From Clostridium transplantifaecale (GTDB lineage: Bacteria > Bacillota > Clostridia > Lachnospirales > Lachnospiraceae), in the NCBI RefSeq assembly GCF_900626075.1, contig NZ_UYZY01000001.1, forward strand, positions 372,001 through 436,000: a stretch of DNA of 64,000 nt, in the 5' to 3' direction. Below are positions 8,424-16,527 of the stretch, piece after piece (the first letter of the stretch is position 1; every line of letters begins with the position of its first letter). Below the pieces are notes generated by a model. The model did not search any database. It was not told the origin of the DNA and saw only the letters and a list, made by a program, of their open reading frames with translations. The translations under genes were made by a program, and so were the position numbers.

Positions 8424-10256
8424 TTACTCCACCGTAACAGATTTAGCCAGATTCCTCGGCTTATCCACATCCAGTCCTCTTCCCAGAGAAACATAGTAGG
8501 CGAAGAGCTGAAGCGGAATAATAGCAAGGGAGCCGGAGAAATAGCGGTCAATCTTCGGAATATAAACCGTAAAATCAGACACTTTTTCGATTTCTTTATT
8601 ATCCTCGTTGGTCAGCGCCATCACAAAAGCGCCTCTGGTCTTGACCTCAACAACGTTGCTGATGGTTTTTGGATAGAGAGCTTCCTGGGTTGCGAGAGCT
8701 ACGACCAGTGTGCCTTCCTCAATCAGTGAGATGGTTCCGTGCTTAAGCTCACCGGCGGCATAGGCCTCCGAGTGGATATAGGAAATCTCTTTCAGTTTCA
8801 GGGAACCCTCCATTGAGATGGCATAGTCCACACCGCGGCCGATGAAGAAAATGTGCTCTGCGGCCAGGTAACGGTTGGCGAAACGCTGAATCTGCTGGCG
8901 GTCTTTTAAGATTTCATCCATCATCTCAGGAAGCTTCTGCAGCTCCTCAATCATCCGGCTGTAGTCACTGTCTGCCAGAGCGGCGCGGACCCTGCCGAAT
9001 TTCAGGGCAAGCAGATAGAAGGAGACGAGCTGAGCGCTGTATGCCTTTGTCGTTGCCACGGAGATTTCCGGACCGGCCCAGGTATACATGACATTGTCCG
9101 CCTCACGGGCAATGGAGCTGCCTACCACGTTAACAATTCCCAGAACTCTCTGGCCGTTTGCCTTCGATTCTCTGAGGGCGGCGAGAGAGTCGGCCGTTTC
9201 ACCGGACTGGCTCACTATGATGACAAGCGTGTTGCGGTCGAAAATCGGATCGCGGTAACGGTACTCGGATGCCAGATCCACCTCAACCGGCACCCTGGAA
9301 ATCCCTTCAAATACGTATTTGGCCATGACGCCGGTATGGTAGGCGGAGCCGCAGGCTACGATCATAATTTTATTAATGCTGCGGATATCTTCATCCGTCA
9401 TGCCGAGCTCTTCGATCACCACCTCACCGTCCTGGATACGCGGACTGATCGTATCGCGGACAGCCTTTGGCTGCTCATAGATTTCTTTCAGGAAGAAATG
9501 CTCATAACCGCCCTTTTCCGCAGCGTTTACGTCCCAGTCGATGCGGGTGCATGTTTTCTGAAGCGGTTCCTCGTCCACGTTGTAAAATTTGATTCCCTCG
9601 CGGGAGAGAACGGCAATCTCCTCGTTCTCCATATAGAAAACTTCCCTTGTATACTGAAGGATAGCGGGCACGTCGGAGGCGATAAAATTACCGCTTTCGC
9701 TGTGTCCTACGATCAGCGGGCTGTCTTTTCTGGCGGAGAAAACCTGGCCCGGGAAATCCTTAAAGAGGATACCAAGGGCATAAGAACCTTCCACCTTCTG
9801 CATTACCTTTGTAAGTGCCTCAAGCGGGTTATGGTTGCGGTTGTAGTAGTAATCCAGCAGATGGGCCAGCACTTCCGTGTCGGTCTCAGAGATGAATTCA
9901 TAACCCTTGCCGATGAGGCGCTGCTTTAATTTGCTGTAATTTTCAATAATACCGTTGTGTACGACAATGATCGAGCGATCTTTATTGAAGTGGGGATGGG
10001 CATTGGTATCGGAAGGACTTCCATGGGTAGCCCAGCGTGTATGTCCGATACCGACTGTTCCGGAGAGGGTGCTTCCTTCTTTTGTCAGATCCTTAAGACG
10101 CTTAAGACGTCCCGTGACCTTTTCCATCTTAATATCTGTCCCGTCATAAACTGCGATTCCGGCCGAGTCATAACCCCGGTATTCCAGCTTGCTGAGTCCG
10201 CTCAACAGGATAGGAGCCGCCTGTTCGTCTCCGATGTAGCCAACAATTCCACACAT
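8424..10256 (-). CDS. glmS: Glutamine-fructose-6-phosphate aminotransferase (isomerizing)
   Basis: Encodes 610 aa. It makes glucosamine-6-phosphate, the entry to peptidoglycan amino sugars. The catalytic Cys2 (MCGIVGYIGD) opens a class II glutaminase domain; two SIS sugar-isomerase domains follow (with VACGSAYHTGVMAKY and SQSGETADSLAALR), and the C-terminal DKPRNLAKSVTVE tail is strongly conserved. Length is normal. A near-consensus promoter lies about 80 bases upstream. I looked for the glmS ribozyme common in Firmicutes and found no recognisable core in the short leader. Confidence 0.98.
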   Translation of the reverse strand: MCGIVGYIGDEQAAPILLSGLSKLEYRGYDSAGIAVYDGTDIKMEKVTGRLKRLKDLTKEGSTLSGTVGIGHTRWATHGSPSDTNAHPHFNKDRSIIVVHNGIIENYSKLKQRLIGKGYEFISETDTEVLAHLLDYYYNRNHNPLEALTKVMQKVEGSYALGILFKDFPGQVFSARKDSPLIVGHSESGNFIASDVPAILQYTREVFYMENEEIAVLSREGIKFYNVDEEPLQKTCTRIDWDVNAAEKGGYEHFFLKEIYEQPKAVRDTISPRIQDGEVVIEELGMTDEDIRSINKIMIVACGSAYHTGVMAKYVFEGISRVPVEVDLASEYRYRDPIFDRNTLVIIVSQSGETADSLAALRESKANGQRVLGIVNVVGSSIAREADNVMYTWAGPEISVATTKAYSAQLVSFYLLALKFGRVRAALADSDYSRMIEELQKLPEMMDEILKDRQQIQRFANRYLAAEHIFFIGRGVDYAISMEGSLKLKEISYIHSEAYAAGELKHGTISLIEEGTLVVALATQEALYPKTISNVVEVKTRGAFVMALTNEDNKEIEKVSDFTVYIPKIDRYFSGSLAIIPLQLFAYYVSLGRGLDVDKPRNLAKSVTVE

Positions 10257-10336
10257 ATGTTTTCCTCCGTTTTTTTGTTTCTGTCTGATAATACAGTAGT
10301 CAGTCTAGTACAGAAAGTGCTTATTTATACAGGTAA

Positions 10337-10364
10337 ATTATATGCATAGATGGCCGGATGTCAA
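10337..10364 (-). promoter_or_regulatory. Predicted sigma-A promoter of glmS
   Basis: On the minus strand TTGACA (10359-10364), 16 bases, TATAAT (10337-10342): both hexamers match consensus exactly. The leader to the ATG at 10256 is about 75 bases, too short for a glmS ribozyme. The 160 bases on the other side, to the aspS promoter, hold a C-rich stretch near 10440-10480 with no gene seen. Confidence 0.75.
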
Positions 10365-10546
10365 CGCTTTTAAAAAAAACTTAATAAAAAAAGACAGTGA
10401 AAATTCTGGAAATGCAGGGTTTGGGGAGATGAAGACGCACCTCCCCCCTCTCCCTATTTCCCCACCCGTCCGTTCCCATCCTCATGTTTCACCCTCCAAA
10501 TTGCCCCTCAATTTTGAAAATATCAAAAAGAAATTTCAAAAAACCC

Positions 10547-10575
10547 TTTACAACCGCAAAAAAATAGTTTATAGT
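10547..10575 (+). promoter_or_regulatory. Predicted promoter of the aspS-gatCAB operon
   Basis: TTTACA (10547-10552) and TATAGT (10570-10575) with a 17-base spacer. The expected start near 10582 is just before the T-box stem I, as required for a T-box leader. Confidence 0.6.
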
Positions 10576-10581
10576 GAGGAC

Positions 10582-10846
10582 CATAAAAAAGGCAGTGAAG
10601 GAGACTCTGTTTTAAAGAATCCGACAGAAAGACGCGGTCACCGGCTGAGAGCCGCGTCAGGAGGGCGTAAGACAATAGGGAACACTCCGGAGCCGGACGT
10701 ACGAACGGTCAGTAGGACGTCACGTGAATGCGCGTTAAGCATACAAGAGAGTGAGAAGATGAAGCGCTGCTTTACTTTTCAAATGCGGGTGGTACCGCGG
10801 GAATATCCCGTCCCGGAATGTCGAAAGATGTTCCGGGACTTTTTTG
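10582..10846 (+). promoter_or_regulatory. T-box riboswitch, specifier GAAC (Asn AAC / Glu GAA)
   Basis: The leader shows the T-box sequence TGGTACCGCG (10790-10799), a stem I apical hairpin (10631-10658) with an AGAG bulge, and a terminator (10810-10839) followed by six T. In stem I the segment GGGAACACTCC (10678-10688) sits where the specifier loop is expected. It offers AAC (10681-10683, asparagine) followed by the usual purine, with GAA (10680-10682, glutamate) overlapping it. Uncharged tRNA-Asn, and perhaps tRNA-Glu, would stabilise the antiterminator and switch on aspS-gatCAB, whose products charge tRNA-Asn (and Gln). A T-box reading two overlapping codons has been reported for a transamidation operon of Clostridium acetobutylicum. 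The stem was folded by eye. Confidence 0.9.
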
Positions 10847-10909
10847 ATCCATTGGACCCTTCGTCCTACCCGGAACATCGGTGCACAAAGAAGAAAGCGA
10901 GGGAGAAAG

Positions 10910-12241
10910 ATGTTTTTTTTAACAGGAATGAAAGAAAAAGAAGTTCTGGAGCTTAAGAGTCTTTTAACGGATGGGAAGGCGGGACAGGAGGTCAAAGTAA
11001 ACGGCGCGGTTATGAATATCAGGAATATGGGAGACATTGCCTTTATTATTCTGAGAAAACGGGACGGCGTTCTGCAGACGGTATTTGAAAAGGGAGTCAC
11101 AGAGGCCGATTTTTCGCAGATAAGGGAAGAAACCTTTGTGGAAGTGACCGGGATTGTAAAAACGGAGGAGAGGGCGCCCCACGGAATGGAACTGTGGTTA
11201 AAGAGCGTGAAAATCCTCTCTAAACCGTCGGAACCGATGCCAATCGCGGTTTCCAAATGGAAGATGGGAGCCTCTCTGGAGGCCAGACTGGATATGAGGC
11301 CCCTTACACTCCGGAATATAAGGGAACGGGCCAGGTTTAAGATAGAAGAGGGGATTGCCAGGGCATTCAGGGAATTTCTCCAGGGGCAGGGATTTACAGA
11401 AATACATTCTCCGAAGATTGGGGCCAGAGGAGCCGAAGGGGGAGCCAACGTCTTTAAACTGGATTACTTCCATCGCCCGGCCGTGCTGGCCCAGAGTCCT
11501 CAGTTTTACAAACAGATGATGGTCGGAGTCTTTGACCGCGTCATGGAGATAGGCCCCGTGTTCCGGGCGGAAAAGCATAATACGAAACGCCATTTGAATG
11601 AATATACGGGACTTGATTTTGAAATGGGATATATCGACGACGTTGCGGACATCATGGAAATGGAAACAGGTTTCCTGCAGTACATGGTGGAACTGTTAAG
11701 AACGCAGTACGGCCAGGAACTGGAAATCCTCAGAGTCAAGCTGCCAAAGACGGACAAAATTCCATGCGTAACTTTTACACGGGCCAAGGAGCTGGCGGCT
11801 GAAAAATACGGAATGCAAATCAGAAACCCATATGATTTAGAACCGGAGGAAGAACACCTGATCGGCCGTTATTTCAAAGAAGAATACAATGCCGACTTTG
11901 TTTTTGTCACACAGTACCCCTCTAAAAAGCGCCCCTTTTACGCGATGGATGATCCCGAAGATACCAGATTTACAAAGAGTTTCGACCTCTTATTCCGGGG
12001 GCTGGAGGTGACGACGGGAGGCCAGCGTATCCATGACTACAAAGAACTGATGGCTAAAATAGAGAAGAGGGGTATGGATGTGGAAGGAATGGACGGTTAT
12101 CTGGATACCTTCAAATACGGCATGCCTCCCCACGGCGGTCTGGGAATCGGCCTGGAACGGATGACGATGCAGCTTCTGGGTGAGGAAAACGTGAGGGAAG
12201 TTTCGCTCTTTCCAAGAGATATGAGCCGTCTTGTCCCATAG
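10910..12241 (+). CDS. aspS: Non-discriminating aspartyl-tRNA synthetase (archaeal/AspS2 type)
   Basis: Encodes about 443 aa, much shorter than bacterial AspRS (~590 aa) because the GAD insertion is missing; this is the archaeal-type enzyme. An N-terminal OB fold (VKVNGAVMNIRNMGDIAFIILRKRDG) binds the anticodon. The class II core has motif 2 (VFRAEKHNTKRHLNEYTGLDFEM) and motif 3 (GLGIGLERMTMQLL). Linked to gatCAB and controlled by an Asn-type T-box, it most likely also aspartylates tRNA-Asn for amidation by GatCAB. The start at 10910 has GAGGGAG upstream; the ATG at 10928 is an alternative. Confidence 0.93.
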   Translation: MFFLTGMKEKEVLELKSLLTDGKAGQEVKVNGAVMNIRNMGDIAFIILRKRDGVLQTVFEKGVTEADFSQIREETFVEVTGIVKTEERAPHGMELWLKSVKILSKPSEPMPIAVSKWKMGASLEARLDMRPLTLRNIRERARFKIEEGIARAFREFLQGQGFTEIHSPKIGARGAEGGANVFKLDYFHRPAVLAQSPQFYKQMMVGVFDRVMEIGPVFRAEKHNTKRHLNEYTGLDFEMGYIDDVADIMEMETGFLQYMVELLRTQYGQELEILRVKLPKTDKIPCVTFTRAKELAAEKYGMQIRNPYDLEPEEEHLIGRYFKEEYNADFVFVTQYPSKKRPFYAMDDPEDTRFTKSFDLLFRGLEVTTGGQRIHDYKELMAKIEKRGMDVEGMDGYLDTFKYGMPPHGGLGIGLERMTMQLLGEENVREVSLFPRDMSRLVP

Positions 12242-12300
12242 TGAAATGCGGAACCGGGGAAGAACCATCTATCAAATAGAAAACCGAAAGAAGGAAAAAC

Positions 12301-12594
12301 ATGGCAGTGAAAATTGATGATGAAATGATAGAGTATGTAGGAATCTTGGCGCAGCTTGAGCTCTCCGGGGAGGAAAAGAAAAAAGCCGGGGAAGACATGG
12401 GGCGGATGCTCGAATATATTGATATGTTAAACGGGCTTAATACCTCTGATACGGCTCCGATGACCCATCTGTTTGATACCCGTAATGTGTTCCGGGAAGA
12501 TGAGGTGACAAATTCAGATATGTCTCAGGAGATGATCGCTAATGCGCCATCACGGAAAGAAAAACAGTATAAGGTACCGAGGACAGTGGAATAA
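12301..12594 (+). CDS. gatC: Asp-tRNA(Asn)/Glu-tRNA(Gln) amidotransferase subunit C
   Basis: Encodes 97 aa, the normal GatC length. GatC wraps around GatA and GatB and stabilises the amidotransferase. The N-terminus (IDDEMIEYVGILAQLELSGEEKKKAGEDMGRMLEYIDMLNGL) and the C-terminal VFREDEV motif are typical of the family. It lies between aspS and gatA on the same strand. Confidence 0.95.
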   Translation: MAVKIDDEMIEYVGILAQLELSGEEKKKAGEDMGRMLEYIDMLNGLNTSDTAPMTHLFDTRNVFREDEVTNSDMSQEMIANAPSRKEKQYKVPRTVE

Positions 12595-12638
12595 CGGAGC
12601 TGTGGAGAAGTTTTTCGGGCGCAGACCAGGAGGTAATG

Positions 12639-14123
12639 ATGGAACTTATGAAATTGACGGCTCTTGAGCTGGGAAAAATGATAAAAGAAAGAGAAATATC
12701 GGTGGAGGAGGCGGTATCCGCTTCTTTTGCCAGGATTCACGAATGTGAGGATACGGTTCACGCCTTTGTATCCCTGAGTGAGGAGAAAGCGGTTGAGGAT
12801 GCAAAGACCATACAGTCCCGCATAGACAGCGGAGAGCTCACGGGACCGCTGGCCGGCGTTCCCGTTGCGGTGAAAGATAATATCTGCACCGAAGGGATGA
12901 AAACCACCTGCGGTTCCAGAATGCTTTACAATTTTGTGCCTCCCTATTCGGCAGAGGCGGTCCGGAACCTGGAACGGGCGGGAGCCGTAATCATTGGAAA
13001 AACGAATATGGATGAATTTGCCATGGGAAGCACGACGGAAACCTCGTGGTTCGGCCCGACGTTAAATCCGTGGAATGAAGCTCATGTACCGGGCGGTTCG
13101 TCAGGCGGTTCCTGTGCGGCGGTTGCGGCGGGGGAGACGTTTTATGCGCTGGGTTCCGATACGGGCGGTTCCATCAGGCAGCCAAGCTCCTTCTGCGGAG
13201 TCACCGGAATTAAACCGACCTACGGGACAGTCTCGCGTTACGGCCTGATAGCCTACGGTTCATCCCTGGATCAGATAGGTCCGGTTGCGAAGGATACCGC
13301 CGACTGTGCGGCAGTTCTGGAAGTTCTGGCCTCACACGACACAAAAGACAGCACCTCCGTCCTTAGGAAAGACTGCAATTTTCTGCAGGCGCTGACCGGT
13401 GAAGCGAGGGGGATGAGGATCGGAATTCCTTCGGACTATCTGGGGGAGGGGCTGGACGAAAGTGTCAGGAAGGCAGTTCTTTCCGGAGCAAAAGCGTTAA
13501 AAGACCAGGGGGCAGAGGTGGAATTTTTCAGTCTCGGCATGGTGGAGTATGCCATACCGGCTTATTATGTCATTGCATCCGCGGAAGCCAGTTCAAACCT
13601 TTCCCGGTTTGACGGTGTAAAATACGGATACAGGACAAAAGAGTATGAGGATCTTCATGAAATGTATAAGAAAAGCCGTTCCGAGGGTTTTGGCCCTGAG
13701 GTAAAACGCCGCATTATGCTCGGTTCCTTTGTATTAAGCTCCGGCTACTATGACGCTTACTATCTGAAAGCCCTTCGGACAAAGGCATTAATTAAACAGG
13801 CGTTCGACAGGGCGTTTGAAAAATATGATGTCATACTCGGCCCGGCAGCGCCGTCCACGGCGCCTGCCGTCGGGGAAAGTTTGAGTGATCCGCTGAAAAT
13901 GTATCTGGGAGATATCTACACCGTTTCGGTTAACCTGGCCGGCCTGCCGGCTGTCAGCGTTCCCTGCGGGCTCGATGAGAAAGGCCTTCCTATCGGGCTT
14001 CAGATGATTGCCGATTGCTTTGAGGAGAAAAAACTCTTCCGCGCATCCTACGCTTATGAGCAGGCGAGAGGCGGATGGGCGCTTCCGTTCTACGGCAGAA
14101 AATCAGGCAAGGAGGGGAAATAG
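12639..14123 (+). CDS. gatA: Asp-tRNA(Asn)/Glu-tRNA(Gln) amidotransferase subunit A
   Basis: Encodes about 494 aa. GatA hydrolyses glutamine and passes ammonia to GatB. It is an amidase-signature enzyme: the catalytic lysine is in PVAVKDNIC, and the two serines lie in GGSSGGSCAAVAAGE and the following SDTGGSIRQPSSFCG. ATG codons at 12636 and 12639 are both possible; 12639 is five bases from AGGAGG and is preferred. The stop is immediately followed by the gatB ATG. Confidence 0.97.
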   Translation: MELMKLTALELGKMIKEREISVEEAVSASFARIHECEDTVHAFVSLSEEKAVEDAKTIQSRIDSGELTGPLAGVPVAVKDNICTEGMKTTCGSRMLYNFVPPYSAEAVRNLERAGAVIIGKTNMDEFAMGSTTETSWFGPTLNPWNEAHVPGGSSGGSCAAVAAGETFYALGSDTGGSIRQPSSFCGVTGIKPTYGTVSRYGLIAYGSSLDQIGPVAKDTADCAAVLEVLASHDTKDSTSVLRKDCNFLQALTGEARGMRIGIPSDYLGEGLDESVRKAVLSGAKALKDQGAEVEFFSLGMVEYAIPAYYVIASAEASSNLSRFDGVKYGYRTKEYEDLHEMYKKSRSEGFGPEVKRRIMLGSFVLSSGYYDAYYLKALRTKALIKQAFDRAFEKYDVILGPAAPSTAPAVGESLSDPLKMYLGDIYTVSVNLAGLPAVSVPCGLDEKGLPIGLQMIADCFEEKKLFRASYAYEQARGGWALPFYGRKSGKEGK

Positions 14124-15560
14124 ATGAAAAAACAGTATGAAACCGTCATTGGACTGGAAGTCCATGTAGAGCTTGCCACCAGGACGAAAATTTTCTGCGG
14201 CTGTTCCACCGCATTCGGCGCGGCGCCGGGCGCCCATACCTGTCCGGTCTGCACCGGAATGCCGGGGGCCCTGCCGGTTTTAAATAAGAAGGTTGTGGAA
14301 CTGGCATTATCCGTGGGTCTTGCCGCAGGCTGTGAGATAAACCGATGCTGTAAATTTGACCGGAAGAATTATTTTTATCCCGACAATCCTCAGAACTATC
14401 AGATTTCCCAGCTCTATCTGCCTATCTGTCACGACGGCTGTCTCACAATTGAAACGGCTTCGGGAGAGAAACAGATCAGAATCCATGAAATTCACATGGA
14501 GGAAGATGCAGGAAAGCTGATTCATGATGAATGGGAGGACTGTTCCCTGGTGGATTATAACAGGAGCGGAGTTCCGCTGATTGAAATAGTCTCCGAGCCG
14601 GATATGAGAAACGCAGAGGAGGTTATCGCATACCTGGATCGTCTGCGTCTTTTGATCCAGTATCTGGGCGCTTCGGACTGCAAGCTCCAGGAAGGTTCCA
14701 TGAGGGCCGACGTCAACCTGTCGGTGCGGGAAGCGGGAAGTGAAACCTTCGGCACGAGAACGGAAATGAAGAACTTAAACTCCTTTAAAGCAATTGCCCG
14801 TGCAATCGAAGGAGAGAGAACCCGTCAGATTGAGCTTTTGGAGGAGGGAAAGAGCGTATCCCAGGAGACGCGCAGGTGGGATGACAACAAGGAGTATTCC
14901 TATGCAATGCGTTCAAAGGAAGACGCTAAGGACTACCGCTATTTCCCTGATCCGGATTTGCCTCCTGTCGTGATAAGCGAAGAATGGCTTGACAGTATCA
15001 GAAGTTCGCTGCCGGAACTGCAGCCTGAAAAGATGAAACGCTACCAGGAAGAATACGGATTATCGGAATATGACAGCCGGATTATCACAGAATCAAGGAA
15101 GATGGCGGAGATATTTGAAAAGACGGCGGCTCTCTGCGGTCTGCCGAAAAAAACGGCTAACTGGCTGATCGGTGAAACCAGCCGATTAATGAAAGAAAAT
15201 GCAGTTGAAGCCGATAAACTTTCTTTTTCACCAGGGCATCTTTCAAAACTCATCCGGATGACGGAGGCGGGAAGCATTAACACCACAATCGCAAAAGAGG
15301 TCTTTGAGAAAATATTTATGGAGGATGTGGACCCTGAAGCGTATGTCAAAGAGAAGGGGCTTTTGATGGTAAATGACGACGAAGTCCTGGAACGGACGGT
15401 GGAAGAAGTCCTGGCGTCAAACCCGCAGACGGTGGAAGAATACCGAAGCGGAAAAACCAAGGTGACCGCCTTTCTGGTGGGCCGGATTATGAAACAGATG
15501 CATGGAAAAGCAAACCCTGCTAAGGTAAATGAAATTTTAAGGAAAAAATTAGAACGGTAG
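14124..15560 (+). CDS. gatB: Asp-tRNA(Asn)/Glu-tRNA(Gln) amidotransferase subunit B
   Basis: Encodes 478 aa. GatB activates the mischarged Asp/Glu side chain with ATP and amidates it. The N-terminus YETVIGLEVHVELATRTKIFCGCSTAFG, with CPVCTGMPGALP after it, carries the metal-binding region; the C-terminal YqeY-like tail domain (about residues 330-478) contacts tRNA. It starts on the base after the gatA stop, so translation is probably coupled. Confidence 0.98.
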   Translation: MKKQYETVIGLEVHVELATRTKIFCGCSTAFGAAPGAHTCPVCTGMPGALPVLNKKVVELALSVGLAAGCEINRCCKFDRKNYFYPDNPQNYQISQLYLPICHDGCLTIETASGEKQIRIHEIHMEEDAGKLIHDEWEDCSLVDYNRSGVPLIEIVSEPDMRNAEEVIAYLDRLRLLIQYLGASDCKLQEGSMRADVNLSVREAGSETFGTRTEMKNLNSFKAIARAIEGERTRQIELLEEGKSVSQETRRWDDNKEYSYAMRSKEDAKDYRYFPDPDLPPVVISEEWLDSIRSSLPELQPEKMKRYQEEYGLSEYDSRIITESRKMAEIFEKTAALCGLPKKTANWLIGETSRLMKENAVEADKLSFSPGHLSKLIRMTEAGSINTTIAKEVFEKIFMEDVDPEAYVKEKGLLMVNDDEVLERTVEEVLASNPQTVEEYRSGKTKVTAFLVGRIMKQMHGKANPAKVNEILRKKLER

Positions 15561-15761
15561 GAGCGGCGTTCCGCCCAAACCGCGCATTGTTAAACGCCGC
15601 CGATTAAAGTTCCCTGACCCGGGAGTGGCAGTACGTCTGATTCCCATCACCCGGATCAGCGGTGTTTTTCTGATGGTTTTGACCTGTTGGCAGAGTGCAA
15701 ATGCTGCCGTTTCCTGCATGAATTTTTCAGCAGAAGAATGAATAAATATTTTTTCATATGC

Positions 15762-15790
15762 TTGACAAAAGATGGAAAAAAGTGTAATAT
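15762..15790 (+). promoter_or_regulatory. Predicted sigma-A promoter of rubrerythrin
   Basis: TTGACA (15762-15767), 17 bases, TAATAT (15785-15790), immediately before a 17-base palindrome and 52 bases before the rbr ATG. Nothing else was recognised in the 15561-15760 gap apart from weak GC-rich hairpins after gatB. Confidence 0.7.
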
Positions 15791-15800
15791 AAAAACAGGA

Positions 15801-15817
15801 ATAATTCCTAGAATTAT
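15801..15817 (+). promoter_or_regulatory. Palindromic operator candidate at the rubrerythrin transcription start
   Basis: ATAATTC-CTA-GAATTAT is a perfect 7-3-7 inverted repeat covering the predicted transcription start of rbr. Its AT-rich form and place resemble peroxide-response (PerR-type) boxes, and rubrerythrin is a classic PerR target in clostridia, but the spacing is not the exact PerR consensus. A repressor site of some kind is the likely reading. Confidence 0.5.
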
Positions 15818-15842
15818 AAAAGAACGTAGGAGGAATAAAACA

Positions 15843-16376
15843 ATGGAATTAAAAGGAAGCAGAACAGAACAGAACCTGATGACAGCATTTGCAGGAGAAT
15901 CACAGGCAAGAAATAAATACACATATTTCGCAAGCGCTGCGAAAAAAGAAGGATTTGAGCAGATTGCAGCAATCTTCGAGAACACTGCAAACAATGAAAA
16001 AGAGCATGCAAAAATGTGGTTCAAAGAGTTAAAGGGAATCGGAACAACAGCAGAGAACCTGAAGGCAGCAGCTGAAGGCGAGAACTACGAGTGGACTGAT
16101 ATGTATGCAGAATTTGCAAAAGTAGCTGAGGAAGAGGGCTTTAAAGAGCTGGCAGCTAAATTTGCGGCAGTTGCAGCCATTGAGAAGACACATGAAGAGA
16201 GATACTTAAAGCTCTTAAATAACGTAGAGATGCAGGCTGTATTTGAGAAAACGGAAGAGACAATGTGGGAGTGCAGAAACTGCGGCCACCTTGTAATCGG
16301 AAAGAAAGCTCCGAGCGTATGTCCAGTTTGTGCACATCCGCAGAGCTACTTTGAAGTTAGAAAAGAAAACTATTAA
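15843..16376 (+). CDS. rbr: Rubrerythrin
   Basis: Encodes 177 aa. It reduces hydrogen peroxide in anaerobes. The N-terminal four-helix bundle supplies the di-iron ligands (the glutamate of AGESQAR, the E..H of [10 protein letters not shown], and IEKTHEERY). The C-terminal ~40 residues are a rubredoxin-like domain with CxxC pairs in ECRNCGH and CPVCAHP. The start follows AGGAGG. Codon use is A-rich and more biased than its neighbours, as expected of a highly expressed gene. Confidence 0.97.
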   Translation: MELKGSRTEQNLMTAFAGESQARNKYTYFASAAKKEGFEQIAAIFENTANNEKEHAKMWFKELKGIGTTAENLKAAAEGENYEWTDMYAEFAKVAEEEGFKELAAKFAAVAAIEKTHEERYLKLLNNVEMQAVFEKTEETMWECRNCGHLVIGKKAPSVCPVCAHPQSYFEVRKENY

Positions 16377-16472
16377 TCAGCTGCCGGCAGGAGGGATGTA
16401 TAATCAGGGAGAGATTTGATACATAATGCTGAAAAGCGGACCTTGAAGACCTTTTGACGGAGTGAATTTAAG

Positions 16473-16517
16473 AACCAGGGCGGTTCCCGGTAAATAGCGG
16501 ACCCGCCCTGGTTTTCT
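16473..16517. terminator. Bidirectional terminator between rubrerythrin and rarA
   Basis: AACCAGGGCGG (16473-16483) pairs with CCGCCCTGGTT (16503-16513) around a 19-base loop; TTTTC follows on the plus strand and TTCTTAAATT on the minus strand. It lies between the converging rbr and rarA genes. Confidence 0.7.
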
Positions 16518-16527
16518 ATTAGGATTA

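Noticed and set aside
10257-10336. Possible glmS ribozyme upstream of glmS
   Set aside because: The predicted leader is about 75 bases and lacks the conserved ribozyme core, so regulation by this ribozyme is not supported here.
10342-10956. 204-codon plus-strand frame before aspS
   Set aside because: It runs through the glmS promoter and the whole T-box leader, with composition unlike protein; the RNA features explain this stretch.
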